Shown here: positions 18,732 to 27,054 of the stretch, in pieces | Position numbering within the stretch: position 1 is the first letter of the stretch | Layout of the letters: each line of letters begins with the position of its first letter | Assembly (NCBI RefSeq): GCF_025938155.1 | Contig: NZ_JAPCZG010000007.1 | Coordinates: 1-64,000, forward strand | Reading direction: 5' to 3' | Source of the DNA: Novosphingobium sp. KCTC 2891 | Lineage (GTDB): Bacteria; Pseudomonadota; Alphaproteobacteria; Sphingomonadales; Sphingomonadaceae | Length of the DNA stretch: 64,000 bases | Notes under the pieces: model-generated | The model's input: only the letters and a program-made list of their open reading frames with translations | Told to the model about the DNA's origin: nothing | Database searches by the model: none | Translations under genes and position numbers: made by a program

Positions 18732-19951
18732 CCCTCCAGCGACAGCAGCGGCGAGGTTTCCGGCCCGCTCACCTTGGCCTGCGCCGCGCCTTCTGCCCGT
18801 GCGATATAGCCCTTGGACTTCTCGACCTCGCCCGAAAGCGTGTCGACCGTCTGCTTCATCGCGTCCAATGCCTTGAGCTTGAACGTGTCGATGGTGTCCA
18901 TCGTGTCATAGATATTCTGGAACGCGCGCTGCAGCGTTTCGAGCGGGATCGTGCTCGATGCGGCCATCTCGTGGATCTTGCCGGTCTGTTCGCGCAGCAG
19001 CTTGCCGGTGGAATCGATGATGTTCGCGGTGGTGGTGTTGAGCGCGGTGATCTGTTGCAGCACCAGCCGCTGGTTGGTCATGGCCTGCGCCACCGTAACC
19101 GCCGTGCGCAGCGCGGCGACCGTGGTGGTGCTGGCGCGGTCGACGCCCTTCACCAGTTCGACGTTGTTCTTCTTGACCAGATCGAGCGCGAGGTAGCCCT
19201 GCACGGTGACGGCCATCTGCGTCAGCAGGTCCTGCGTGCGCTGGCGGGTGTAGAACAGCGCGGATTCGCGGATCGCCTTGGCCTTGGCGGGATCGGTGTG
19301 ATCCAGATCGAGCGCAGCATCCTCCAGCCGCTGGTCGAGCACCTTGGAGATGTGGATCATCTGCTCCAGGTTGCCCATCGCTTCCCACAGCTTCTGCCGC
19401 TCCACGTCGATGGCGGCATTGTCCATCAGCAGCTCGTCCTTGCCCGAGGCGAGGCGGTCGAGGATCGCCTTGATGTGTCCCTGCGCGGACGTGTAGCCGT
19501 CGAAATAGCGCTTCAGCTTGTTGCCGAAGGGCAGGATGCCAAGGAACTTGCGCGGGGCGGACAGATTGCCCTGCCGGCCGGGATCGAGGTCTTCCACCGT
19601 GCGCCGCAGCTGGGCCAGATCGGCGCCGACGCCGGTGTCCTTGTCGATGGCGCGGATCGGCCGGTCGAGAAAGCGGTTAGACATCCCCGCGGCCGCGACG
19701 ATTTCCTTGCGGCCCATGTTGGTCAGCTGGTCGATGCGCTTGCCGAATTCGGGGCTTTGCGCGTCCTGCGCGATCAGATCGGCGACGAAGCTGTCGACTT
19801 TGGATTCCAGCTTCGTCTTGGCATCGTCGGAAACCGGCACCAGCCCGGCCGCCTGCGTGGGTGCGACCACCGGCACCGGATCGGGCGGGGTCAGCGTGAT
19901 CGGGCTGGCCGTGGCGGTCTGGCTGGAACTGTCGGGCGCATTGGTGGCCAT
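18728..19951 (-). CDS. telA: TelA-family toxic anion resistance protein
   Basis: The 407-residue helical protein carries TelA marks: RPIRAIDKDTGVGADLAQLR, FGNKLKRYFDGYTSAQGHIK, LDRLASGKDELLMDNAAIDV, VTVQGYLALDLVKKNNVELV and LVLQQITALNTTTANIIDST. It is predicted cytoplasmic and rich in coiled coil. TelA was named from tellurite resistance, but its mechanism is unresolved and many homologues give cell-envelope stress tolerance instead. The start MATNAPD is chosen over an upstream ATG because GGA lies a proper distance before it. It is divergent from the beta-lactamase gene across 163 bp that hold a symmetric candidate operator. Confidence 0.82.
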   Translation of the reverse strand: MATNAPDSSSQTATASPITLTPPDPVPVVAPTQAAGLVPVSDDAKTKLESKVDSFVADLIAQDAQSPEFGKRIDQLTNMGRKEIVAAAGMSNRFLDRPIRAIDKDTGVGADLAQLRRTVEDLDPGRQGNLSAPRKFLGILPFGNKLKRYFDGYTSAQGHIKAILDRLASGKDELLMDNAAIDVERQKLWEAMGNLEQMIHISKVLDQRLEDAALDLDHTDPAKAKAIRESALFYTRQRTQDLLTQMAVTVQGYLALDLVKKNNVELVKGVDRASTTTVAALRTAVTVAQAMTNQRLVLQQITALNTTTANIIDSTGKLLREQTGKIHEMAASSTIPLETLQRAFQNIYDTMDTIDTFKLKALDAMKQTVDTLSGEVEKSKGYIARAEGAAQAKVSGPETSPLLSLEG

Positions 19952-20013
19952 GATATCCGGTCGCTTTCGCAAAGAGTGCGGCCAAGATGGCGGTGCTGCC
20001 GCGTCTCTGCAAC

Positions 20014-20035
20014 CTGTATTGTCGATGTAATACAG
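20014..20035. promoter_or_regulatory. Inverted repeat between telA and beta-lactamase genes
   Basis: CTGTATT and AATACAG form perfect seven-base arms around an eight-base spacer. The site lies 63 bp before the telA start and 80 bp before the beta-lactamase start. The dyad is the size and shape of a dimeric repressor or activator site. No regulator gene is adjacent, so the protein that binds is unknown. Confidence 0.45.
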
Positions 20036-20114
20036 CAGTTGGTCGACTGCGGACCTTCATGCTGGCATCCCGCGTTGTGGCGCGATAGCCTTGGCCCACA
20101 GGGAGACCGCATTC

Positions 20115-21059
20115 ATGCATCGCCGCCAATTCGCTCTCGGCCTCGCCGGGTTTGTCGCCGCCAGTGCCGCACAGATCGGCGCCGCTGGGCCGGCCTTCGC
20201 CCGGTCGGAGCGCAAGCCGGCTCCGCATAAGCCCTTCGCGGGCGTGAAGGCGCTGGGCAAGCTGGAGCATGGCGTTGGGGGGCGGCTGGGCGTGTCCGTC
20301 CTCGATACCGGCACCGGACAGAGTTTCGGCTGGCGCGAGGACGAACTGTTCGGGATGTGCTCGACCTTCAAGCTGAGCCTCGCCGCGCTGGTCCTGCGGG
20401 AAGTCGATGCCGGTCGGCTCGACGCGAACGAGCGGCTGATGTGGTCGGTGCTCGACCTGCTGCCCAATTCGCCGGTGACGGGCGCCGCCATTGGCCCGCA
20501 GGGCATGACCGTGACCGCACTGGCGCAGGCGGCGCAGGCGACGAGCGACAACCTGGCTGCCAATCTGGTGATGCGCCGGCTGGGCGGGCCCGGCGCGCTG
20601 ACCGCGTTCTGGCGCTCGCTGGGCGACACGGTGAGCCGGCTCGATCGCTACGAAACCGCGCTCAACATGGTGCCGGCGGGCGAGCAGCGGGATACCACTT
20701 CGGCCCGCGCGATCACGCGCAGCGCGGCGCAGTTCCTTGCCGGGCCGGTGCTGTCGGCGCCGTCCCGCGATATGCTGCTGCGCTGGATGGCGGGCACCAC
20801 CACGGGCACGCGGCGCATCCGCGCGGGCCTGCCTGCGGGCTGGGGCGCGGGGGACAAGACCGGCACCGGCATGGCGCCGGGCATGGAAAGCAAGATCAAC
20901 GACATCGCGGTGGTGTTCCCGCCGGGGCGCGCGCCGCTGGTCGTCACCTGCTTCTACGAACCCGCCGACGCCCCGCAGACGATCCGCCCGCAGGACGAGG
21001 CGGTCCATGCGGCGGTGGGGCGGATCATTGCCGATCCCGCCGCGTGGAAGCAGCGTTGA
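20115..21059 (+). CDS. Class A serine beta-lactamase with Tat signal
   Basis: The 314-residue protein starts with a twin-arginine signal (HRRQFALGLAGFVAAS) for folded export to the periplasm. All class A landmarks are present: S83-T-F-K86 (nucleophile), S144-D-N146, E180 with N184 in RYETALN (the omega-loop general base) and K248-T-G in GDKTGTG. It should hydrolyse beta-lactams, though spectrum cannot be read from sequence. No ampR- or blaI-like regulator is next to it, and base composition matches the surroundings, so it looks like a resident chromosomal gene. An in-frame ATG eight codons upstream exists, but MHRRQF gives the proper Tat start. Confidence 0.9.
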   Translation: MHRRQFALGLAGFVAASAAQIGAAGPAFARSERKPAPHKPFAGVKALGKLEHGVGGRLGVSVLDTGTGQSFGWREDELFGMCSTFKLSLAALVLREVDAGRLDANERLMWSVLDLLPNSPVTGAAIGPQGMTVTALAQAAQATSDNLAANLVMRRLGGPGALTAFWRSLGDTVSRLDRYETALNMVPAGEQRDTTSARAITRSAAQFLAGPVLSAPSRDMLLRWMAGTTTGTRRIRAGLPAGWGAGDKTGTGMAPGMESKINDIAVVFPPGRAPLVVTCFYEPADAPQTIRPQDEAVHAAVGRIIADPAAWKQR

Positions 21060-21064
21060 ACGCC

Positions 21065-21781
21065 ATGCCGGGCTTGCGCTGCGCGGTGTTCGGAGCGAGC
21101 GGCGGCATCGGGGCCGCGCTGGTGGACGCGCTGGCCCTGCGCGAGGACGTGGCCGTGGTCCACGCCGGTGCGCGGCGGCAGGGCGCGGGGGGCGGCAAGG
21201 TCCGGCCCTTCGCCTTCGACCTGACCGACGAAGCCAGCATCGCCGCCGCCTGCACGGGCATCGGCGCGCCGCTTGATCTTGCCATCGTGGCGACGGGCCG
21301 GCTGACCTTGTCCGACGGAAGCGGGCCGGAGAAATCCTACCGTGCGCTCGATGCCGCGCGGCTGGCGGAAAGCTTCGCGGTCAACGCCATCGGCCCTGCG
21401 CTGGTGGCGAAGCACGTGCTGCCGCTGCTGCCCAAGGACCGGCGCAGCGTGTTCGCGGCGCTGTCGGCAAGGGTGGGGTCGATTTCGGACAACCGGCTGG
21501 GCGGGTGGCACGGATATCGCGCCAGCAAGGCGGCGCTCAACATGCTGGTGCGCAATTTCGCGGTGGAACTGGGCCGCACGCACCGTGATGCGGTTGTGGT
21601 GGCGCTGCATCCGGGGACGGTGGACACCGGCCTTTCCGCGCCGTTCCAGAAGGGCGTAGCCGAGGGGAAGCTGTTCACCGCCGAGTTCGCGGCGGACCGG
21701 CTGCTGGCGGTGCTCGATGGGTTGGGCCCGGCAGACAGCGGCAAGTTGTTCGCGTGGGACGGGGCGGAGGTGGCGTTCTAG
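21065..21781 (+). CDS. Short-chain dehydrogenase/reductase
   Basis: A 238-residue classical-type SDR. The NAD(P) motif is FGASGGIGAALVDAL near the N-terminus. NAIGPALVAKHVLPLL and the catalytic serine region AALSARVGSISDNRLGGWHGYRASKAALN follow, with Tyr and Lys spaced as YxxxK. The late ALHPGTVDTGLSAPF motif is typical of the family. The substrate is unknown. It follows the beta-lactamase gene with only a few bases between stop and start (an overlapping TTG is also possible), so the two are likely co-transcribed, although a shared function is not evident. Confidence 0.8.
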   Translation: MPGLRCAVFGASGGIGAALVDALALREDVAVVHAGARRQGAGGGKVRPFAFDLTDEASIAAACTGIGAPLDLAIVATGRLTLSDGSGPEKSYRALDAARLAESFAVNAIGPALVAKHVLPLLPKDRRSVFAALSARVGSISDNRLGGWHGYRASKAALNMLVRNFAVELGRTHRDAVVVALHPGTVDTGLSAPFQKGVAEGKLFTAEFAADRLLAVLDGLGPADSGKLFAWDGAEVAF

Positions 21782-21787
21782 GACGAA

Positions 21788-21815
21788 GGCGCCCACCGAA
21801 ACTTCGGCAGGCGCC
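21788..21815. terminator. Hairpin between convergent SDR and hcp genes
   Basis: GGCGCC at both ends and an inner CCGAA/TTCGG stem with a two-base loop form an interrupted hairpin in the 42-bp convergent gap. There is no clear T-run, so termination efficiency on either strand is uncertain. Confidence 0.35.
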
Positions 21816-21823
21816 CATTCCGA

Positions 21824-23464
21824 TCACGCCGCGGCGAGCATCCGCGACAGGTCTTCTTCCGCTTCGCCGGTCGGGCGGATGTCGAACTTGTCGACCAGCA
21901 CGCCCAGCAATTCGGGGGTGAGGAACTGCGGCAGCGTGGGGCCGAGGTGGATCTTGCGGATGCCGAGGTGCAGCATGGTCAGCAGCACGGCGGTGGCCTT
22001 CTGCTCGAACCAGCTGATGGCATAGTGCAGCGGCAGGTCGTTCACGCCCACGCCCAGCGCGCCGGCGACTGCGACGGCGACCTGGATTGCCGAGAACGCA
22101 TCGTTGCACTGGCCCACGTCGAGCACGCGGGGAATGCCGTTGATGTCGCCCAGATCCTCGCGGTTGAAGCGGAACTTGCCGCAGCCGAGCGTGAGGATCA
22201 GGCTGTCCTTCGGCGTGGCGACGGCCAGATCATGGAAGTAGTTGCGGCCCGGACGGGCGCCGTCGCAGCCGCCGATCAGGAACAGGTTCTTCACCTCGCC
22301 CTTGCCGATCATGCCCAGGAGCGTGTCGGCCACGCCCATCACCGTGTTGCGCGCGAAGCCTGCGGGAATGCGCTCTTCCGGCGCGTCGACGGCAAAGCCC
22401 GGCTGCGCCAGCGCGCAGGCGATCGCGGGGCTGAAATCGTGGTTCTCGATGTGCGGCAGCCCTTCCCAGCCGACAGGGCCAGCGGTGAAGATGCGGTCGG
22501 CATAGCCCTTGATCTCGGGGTTGATCAGGCAGTTCGAGGTCATCACGATCGCGCCGGGGAAGGCGGCGAAGTCCTTCTGCTGGTCCTGCCAGGCGCCGCC
22601 ATAGTTGCCGATGAGATGCGGGAAGGCCTTGAGGCCGGGATAGGCGTTGGCGGGCAGCAGTTCGCCGTGGGTATAGACGTTGATGCCCTTGCCGGCGGTC
22701 TGCAGGAGGATGGCCTCCAGATCGCCCATGTCGTGACCGGAGACGAGGATCGCCTTGCCCGCCACCGGGGTCATGCGCACCATGGTCACTTCAGGATGGC
22801 CGAAACGGCCGGTATTGCCCGCGTCGAGCAGTTCCATGACCTTGAGGTTGAGCGCGCCGATCGCCAGCGATTCGGCCAGCAGCGCGTCGATGTCGGTGGG
22901 GTCGGTGGCAAGAAACGCGGCGATGCGGTGGAACTCGGCGCAGACCCCGGCGTCCTGCTCGCCCAGCACGCGGGCGTGTTCGCCATAGGCGGCGGTGCCC
23001 TTCAGGCCATAGAGCACGAGGTTGCGCAGCCCCACTACGCTGGGGCCGTCACGGTCCATGAAGCGCTGGATCGCGGCCATCGGCGCGGCGGCGGCGAGTT
23101 CGGCCGGTGTGAGGCCGGGATTCCACGTCGCGGGTTCGGGCAGGTTGGAAAGATCGGCGCCGGCGGCCTCGGCGCAGGCGCGCGCACGGTCGCGCAGTTC
23201 AAGCGCGCGGGCGATCAGCACGATGAAGCGCGTGCGGTCGAAATTGACGTTGGTGAGGGTGGTGAACCACGCCTGGAAGGTGAAGTCGTCCACCGCAGCA
23301 TCGCGCGCACCCTTGGCCGCGGCGCGGGCGGCATAGGCGGAGACGCCCTGCATCACGCGCAGCAGCACGTCCTGCAGATCTGCGACGTCGGCGGTCTTGC
23401 CGCACGAGCCGACCTTGGTGGCGCAGCCGCCCTTGTTCGATTGTTCGCACTGTACGCAATACAT
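21824..23464 (-). CDS. hcp: Hybrid cluster protein (hydroxylamine reductase)
   Basis: The 546-residue protein carries the N-terminal cysteine set CVQCEQSNKGGC and GSCGKTADVADLQD that binds a cubane cluster. The hybrid-cluster ligands follow in order: GHDMGDLEAIL, NVYTHGELLPA, TSNCLINP, GGCDGARPGRNY, TLGCGKFRFN and DVGQCNDAFSAI. Hcp acts on nitric oxide or hydroxylamine and helps control protein S-nitrosylation; its physiological reaction is still debated. Length is usual for class I/II proteins. A GAGGTG ribosome site precedes the ATG. No reductase partner (hcr) is adjacent. The symmetric GGTATT/AATACC site just upstream suggests control by an NO sensor. Confidence 0.93.
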   Translation of the reverse strand: MYCVQCEQSNKGGCATKVGSCGKTADVADLQDVLLRVMQGVSAYAARAAAKGARDAAVDDFTFQAWFTTLTNVNFDRTRFIVLIARALELRDRARACAEAAGADLSNLPEPATWNPGLTPAELAAAAPMAAIQRFMDRDGPSVVGLRNLVLYGLKGTAAYGEHARVLGEQDAGVCAEFHRIAAFLATDPTDIDALLAESLAIGALNLKVMELLDAGNTGRFGHPEVTMVRMTPVAGKAILVSGHDMGDLEAILLQTAGKGINVYTHGELLPANAYPGLKAFPHLIGNYGGAWQDQQKDFAAFPGAIVMTSNCLINPEIKGYADRIFTAGPVGWEGLPHIENHDFSPAIACALAQPGFAVDAPEERIPAGFARNTVMGVADTLLGMIGKGEVKNLFLIGGCDGARPGRNYFHDLAVATPKDSLILTLGCGKFRFNREDLGDINGIPRVLDVGQCNDAFSAIQVAVAVAGALGVGVNDLPLHYAISWFEQKATAVLLTMLHLGIRKIHLGPTLPQFLTPELLGVLVDKFDIRPTGEAEEDLSRMLAAA

Positions 23465-23480
23465 CCCGGCACCTCTTTGT

Positions 23481-23495
23481 GGTATTACAAATACC
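23481..23495. promoter_or_regulatory. NsrR-like palindrome upstream of hcp
   Basis: GGTATT, three spacer bases and AATACC form a perfect six-base-arm palindrome 17 bp before the hcp ATG. Its core is close to the recalled NsrR consensus (GYATTT-N-AAATRC), differing at one position. NsrR is an Rrf2-family NO sensor that represses hcp in many bacteria. Position next to the start fits a repressor site. No nsrR gene is in the window. Confidence 0.5.
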
Positions 23496-23586
23496 GCTTT
23501 ATAGGCGATGATCGGCGACCGGGTTGACCAAGGTCAAAAACGGCCGCCGAACCGGACTGTGCGAAAGATCAGGTGGGCGAGGGGCC

Positions 23587-25344
23587 TCAGGCGGCCAGCT
23601 TGTAAGGCTCGATCTCGCCCGTGAGGTAAAGCTTCTTGGCCTTGGCGCGGCTGAGCTTGCCCGAGCTGGTGCGCGGCAGGGTGCGCGGCGGCACGAGCTC
23701 GACCACGCAGTTCATGCCGGTGATCGAGCGGACCTTCTCGCGGATCTGGTCGCGCAGCTTCACGCGTTCTTCGGGATCGGACACGCGGCAGTGGACCAGC
23801 ACCGCCGGCGCTTCCTCGCCGTTCTCGGTCTCGACCGAGAAGGCGGCGATGTCGCCCTGGTGGAAGCCCGGCAGCTGTTCCACGGCCCACTCGATGTCCT
23901 GCGGCCAGTGGTTCTTGCCGTTGATGATGATCATGTCCTTGGCGCGGCCGACGATGAACAGGTAGCCCTTCTCGTCGACGTAGCCCATGTCCCCGGTGTC
24001 GAGCCAGCCATCGACCATGCAGGCCTCGGTCGCTTCGGGATCCCGGAAATAGGAGTGCATCACGGACGAGCCGCGGCACCACACCTTGCCGATGTGGTGG
24101 TGGCCCTTGGCCTCGCCGTTTTCGCCGCGCACTTCCACGTCCATGCCGCGCACGGGCACGCCGCAGTTGACGATGGCACGGTAGCGCGCCGGGCGCGACA
24201 GGTCGCGCGGGCTGCCCGAAAGGCGCTCTTCCTCGACCAGTTCCACGCGGATGCCTTCGCCCGGGGGCATGATCGTCACCGCGAGCGTCGCTTCGGCCAG
24301 GCCGTAGCTGGGCAGGAAGGCGGCGGCCTTGAACCCGGCATCGGCGAAAGCGTTGACGAAGCCCTGCATCACGTCGGGCCGGATCATGTCCGCGCCGTTG
24401 CCCGCCACGCGCCAGCGCGACAGGTCGAAGCGTTCCGACACCTGGCTCTGGCTGGAAATGCGGCGCGCGCAGATGTCATAGCCGAAGGTGGGCGAATAGG
24501 AGAGCGAGGTGCCCTGGTTGCGGCTGATCAGGTCGAGCCACGCCAGCGGGCGGCGGGCGAAATCCTCGGTCTTGAGGTAATCGACCGACATCTGGTTGGC
24601 GATGGGCGAGAGGAAGCAGCCGACGAGGCCCATGTCGTGATACCACGGCAGCCAGCTGATGCAGCGGTCGCCATCGGTGAACCGCATCCCGTGCGCGTGG
24701 CCGGCCAGGTTGGCCATCAGCGCGCGGTGGGTGACGGCGACGCCGTGCGGGAAGCGGGTGGAGCCGCTGGAATACTGGAGGTAGCTGATCGCCTCGGGAT
24801 CGGGCTGGGGCAGGTTGCCGGCATCGGGCGCGATATCGGCAAAGGCATCCCACGACATGCCGGGGCAGCCCTGCCGCGCGGCGGCGGCGGCGGCCATTTC
24901 CCCGATCTCGCCGGGGAACAGCAGCATCTTCGGGTCCGAGCTGGAAAGCTGGACCGCGAGCTGGTCGATGTAGTTTTCCTTGCCGCCGAAGCTGGTCGGC
25001 AGCGGCAGCGGCACCGGCCATGCGCCGGCATACATCGCGCCGCAGAAGAGCGCGGCGAACTCGGCGCCGGTTTCGGCGATCAGGGCAATGCGGTCCCCCG
25101 GCGCGACGCCGCGCGCCACGAGGCGACCCGCCGCGACCAGCGCATCCGCGCGCAGCTGGGAATAGGGATAGACCTGCGCCAGTTGTCCGCGCGGATCATG
25201 GAAGTTGAATCCGCGTTCGCCCTGTGCGGCATAGTCCAGCGCGTCGCAAAACGTCGCAAAGTCCGCGAAACGGCGCGGTTGTGCATCGTCATTGGGCGTT
25301 GGAACAAGCGCCGCCTTCTCCACGATGGCGTCCGAAACGGTCAT
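23587..25344 (-). CDS. Fatty acyl-AMP ligase (FAAL-type)
   Basis: The 585-residue adenylate-forming enzyme activates a fatty acid as acyl-AMP, usually to load an acyl carrier protein. Adenylation motifs are YLQYSSGSTRFPHGV (P-loop), WLPWYHDMGLVGCFLSP, SYGLAEATLAV, DGWLDTGDMGY and RAKDMIIINGKNHWP, ending with TSSGKLSRAKAKKL. The GSTRFP variant and the YHDMGL motif are typical of FAALs rather than CoA ligases. No carrier protein, polyketide synthase or serine palmitoyltransferase gene is adjacent, so its acyl acceptor is unknown. In sphingomonads such ligases have been linked to sphingolipid synthesis, which is only a suggestion here. A 29-bp dyad lies just upstream. Confidence 0.85.
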   Translation of the reverse strand: MTVSDAIVEKAALVPTPNDDAQPRRFADFATFCDALDYAAQGERGFNFHDPRGQLAQVYPYSQLRADALVAAGRLVARGVAPGDRIALIAETGAEFAALFCGAMYAGAWPVPLPLPTSFGGKENYIDQLAVQLSSSDPKMLLFPGEIGEMAAAAAARQGCPGMSWDAFADIAPDAGNLPQPDPEAISYLQYSSGSTRFPHGVAVTHRALMANLAGHAHGMRFTDGDRCISWLPWYHDMGLVGCFLSPIANQMSVDYLKTEDFARRPLAWLDLISRNQGTSLSYSPTFGYDICARRISSQSQVSERFDLSRWRVAGNGADMIRPDVMQGFVNAFADAGFKAAAFLPSYGLAEATLAVTIMPPGEGIRVELVEEERLSGSPRDLSRPARYRAIVNCGVPVRGMDVEVRGENGEAKGHHHIGKVWCRGSSVMHSYFRDPEATEACMVDGWLDTGDMGYVDEKGYLFIVGRAKDMIIINGKNHWPQDIEWAVEQLPGFHQGDIAAFSVETENGEEAPAVLVHCRVSDPEERVKLRDQIREKVRSITGMNCVVELVPPRTLPRTSSGKLSRAKAKKLYLTGEIEPYKLAA

Positions 25345-25369
25345 GCGATACCCCGATTTTCTTGTCTTT

Positions 25370-25398
25370 ACCTGCGAACCTATTCTGCGTTCGCAGGT
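25370..25398. promoter_or_regulatory. Ten-base inverted repeat upstream of the acyl-AMP ligase
   Basis: ACCTGCGAAC and GTTCGCAGGT are perfect ten-base arms around a nine-base spacer. The site lies 26 bp before the ligase start on the minus strand and about 100 bp before recX on the plus strand. It could be a dimer-binding operator for either gene. GAAC-N9-GTTC does not match the alphaproteobacterial LexA box (GTTC-N7-GTTC), so SOS control is not supported. Confidence 0.45.
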
Positions 25399-25498
25399 GA
25401 ATGGTCCATGACTATCGCCGCGCTCGCCCCCCTTGCGGAGCAGGGTGCGGCGTCAAAGCGTTCTCATTTAGTGCGGACTGTGGCACGAATATGGCGCA

Positions 25499-26062
25499 AT
25501 GGACGCAAACCCCGCCGATCGCCGCCGTAAAGCGCCGCCCAGACCGCTCGACAAGGCGCGTCTGGAGGAACTCGCGCTGGCCTATGTCGCGCGCTTCGCC
25601 ACCAGTGGCGGCAAGCTGGCGGACTATCTTTCGCGCAAGCTGCGCGAGCGCGGCTGGGACGATGCGGAACCGGCCGACGTCCCCGCGCTCGTCGGGCGCA
25701 TGGTCGAGAAGCGCTATGTCGACGACGCCGGCTATGCCCTCGCCAAGGGGCAGGGGCTGCTGCGGCGCGGCTATGGTGCGCGGCGGATCGACCAGGCGCT
25801 GGGCGCGGCGCGCATCTCCGAAGGCCTGCGCGAGGATGCGCTGGGCAGCGCGCAGGAGCGCCGCGCCGCCGCGCTGGTTCTGGCGCGCAAGCGGCGCTTC
25901 GGTCCGTTCGGCCGCGATGGCGCGTGCCATGACCCTGTCATGCGCGAGAAGCAGGTGGCAGCGATGCTGCGCGCCGGGCATCCCCTTGCCACGGCGCGGC
26001 GGCTGGTGAATGCAGGGACGATCGAAGATGCGGAAAGTTGGGTCGATGAAGAACTGGATTAG
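25499..26062 (+). CDS. recX: RecA regulator RecX
   Basis: The 187-residue helical protein has the tandem three-helix repeats of RecX: ELALAYVARFATSGGKLADY, LSRKLRERGW, VEKRYVDDAGYALAKGQG, GYGARRIDQALGAARISE and a final MREKQVAAMLRAGHPLATAR. RecX binds RecA filaments and limits strand exchange. recA is not nearby, as is common in alphaproteobacteria. Its 3' end overlaps the DUF192 lipoprotein gene by 17 bp, so the two are likely transcribed together. Confidence 0.82.
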   Translation: MDANPADRRRKAPPRPLDKARLEELALAYVARFATSGGKLADYLSRKLRERGWDDAEPADVPALVGRMVEKRYVDDAGYALAKGQGLLRRGYGARRIDQALGAARISEGLREDALGSAQERRAAALVLARKRRFGPFGRDGACHDPVMREKQVAAMLRAGHPLATARRLVNAGTIEDAESWVDEELD

Positions 26063-26543
26063 GATCGCCGGGCTGGCCATGGCCGCCGGCCTCGTCGCCT
26101 GCTCGCCCGCCTCGGCGGGATCGAAGGCGCCCGCACCCGTCGCCGCGGCGGCGCCCGCCGTGCACCCGCTGTCCGGGCTGGCGGTGGTTCCGCTCACCGT
26201 CACCACCGCCGCCGGCCCGCACCGCTTCGCGGTCGAAGTGGCCGCAACGATGGCCGAGCAGGAAAAGGGCCTGATGTTCCGCACCGCGATGGGCGCGGAC
26301 GAAGGGATGATCTTCCCCTACATGCCGCCGCAGCGCACTGCGTTCTGGATGAAGAACACCGTCCTGCCGCTCGACATCGTGTTCGTCGGCGCGGACCACA
26401 AGGTGCTGAACATCGCGGCGGACGCGGTGCCCTATGATCTTACCCCGCTGCCCTCGGCCGGTCCGGTGTCGGGCGTGCTCGAACTCAACGCCGGCCGCGC
26501 GAAGGAACTGGGCATCCAGCCGGGCGACCTCGTCGAATGGTGA
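26046..26543 (+). CDS. DUF192 lipoprotein
   Basis: The protein opens with a lipoprotein signal (IRIAGLAMAAGLVACSPAS), with the lipobox cysteine in LVAC, so it should be membrane-anchored after export. The DUF192 domain follows: TMAEQEKGLMFRTAMGADEGMIF, then FWMKNTVLPLDIVFVGADHKVLNI and GVLELNAGRAKELGIQPGD. The family is small and of unknown function. The ATG at 26046 is chosen because it starts the signal peptide; upstream codons are inside recX. Confidence 0.8.
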   Translation: MKNWIRIAGLAMAAGLVACSPASAGSKAPAPVAAAAPAVHPLSGLAVVPLTVTTAAGPHRFAVEVAATMAEQEKGLMFRTAMGADEGMIFPYMPPQRTAFWMKNTVLPLDIVFVGADHKVLNIAADAVPYDLTPLPSAGPVSGVLELNAGRAKELGIQPGDLVEW

Positions 26544-26640
26544 TCGCGGCGGCGCTGCGGCGGCCGCGTGCGGCAAAGGGTGGCGCAAGGTGCATCTCGC
26601 GCTTGCCGAACACCCCCTTCAAGGGCTAAGCGCCGCGCTC

Positions 26641-27054
26641 ATGAGCATCCTCGGCAAGATCTTCACCTGGTGGGACGGCGCCACCTTTGGCACCATGCTC
26701 GACAGCGCGCGCAACGGCGAGCTCGTCGGTCACGATGCGCAGGGCAACAAGTACTACCGGGCAACCAAGCCCTATCCCAAGGGCCACCCCTTCGCCGGGC
26801 GTGAACGTCGCTGGGTGATCTACAACGGCGCCAACGACGCCAGCCGCGTGCCGGCCGAATGGCACGGCTGGCTGCACGGCAGCTTTGACGGCGTTCCCGA
26901 AAGCAACCTGCCGCCGGCGCGGATCTGGGAAGTGGATTACACTCCCAACGCCACCGGCACGTCGGCTGCCTATCGCCCGCAGGGCGCGCTGGAACGCGGC
27001 GGCAAGCGCGCCGCTGCCACCGGCGACTACGAAGCCTGGTCCCCGGAAGCCTGA
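26641..27054 (+). CDS. NDUFA12-like NADH:ubiquinone oxidoreductase subunit
   Basis: The 137-residue protein matches the B17.2/NDUFA12 accessory subunit that alphaproteobacteria share with mitochondrial complex I. Marks are MSILGKIFTWWDGATFGTML, VGHDAQGNKYYRA, RRWVIYNGANDASRVPAEWHG, WLHGSFDGVPE and a basic C-terminus with DYEAWSPE. It docks on the peripheral arm of complex I. It lies away from the nuo operon, between DUF192 and DUF2155 genes, an order common in this class. The stop overlaps the DUF2155 start as TGATG. Confidence 0.9.
   Translation: MSILGKIFTWWDGATFGTMLDSARNGELVGHDAQGNKYYRATKPYPKGHPFAGRERRWVIYNGANDASRVPAEWHGWLHGSFDGVPESNLPPARIWEVDYTPNATGTSAAYRPQGALERGGKRAAATGDYEAWSPEA

Noticed and set aside
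20115..21059. Recently acquired resistance gene
   Set aside because: The beta-lactamase gene has the same base composition as its neighbours and no mobile element is nearby, so a resident gene is more likely.
21947..23527. A 526-residue plus-strand frame opposite hcp
   Set aside because: The minus-strand Hcp has every cluster ligand; the plus frame is an antisense shadow.
25370..25398. LexA (SOS) box upstream of recX
   Set aside because: The alphaproteobacterial box is GTTC-N7-GTTC; this site is GAAC-N9-GTTC within a longer dyad, so SOS control is not supported.
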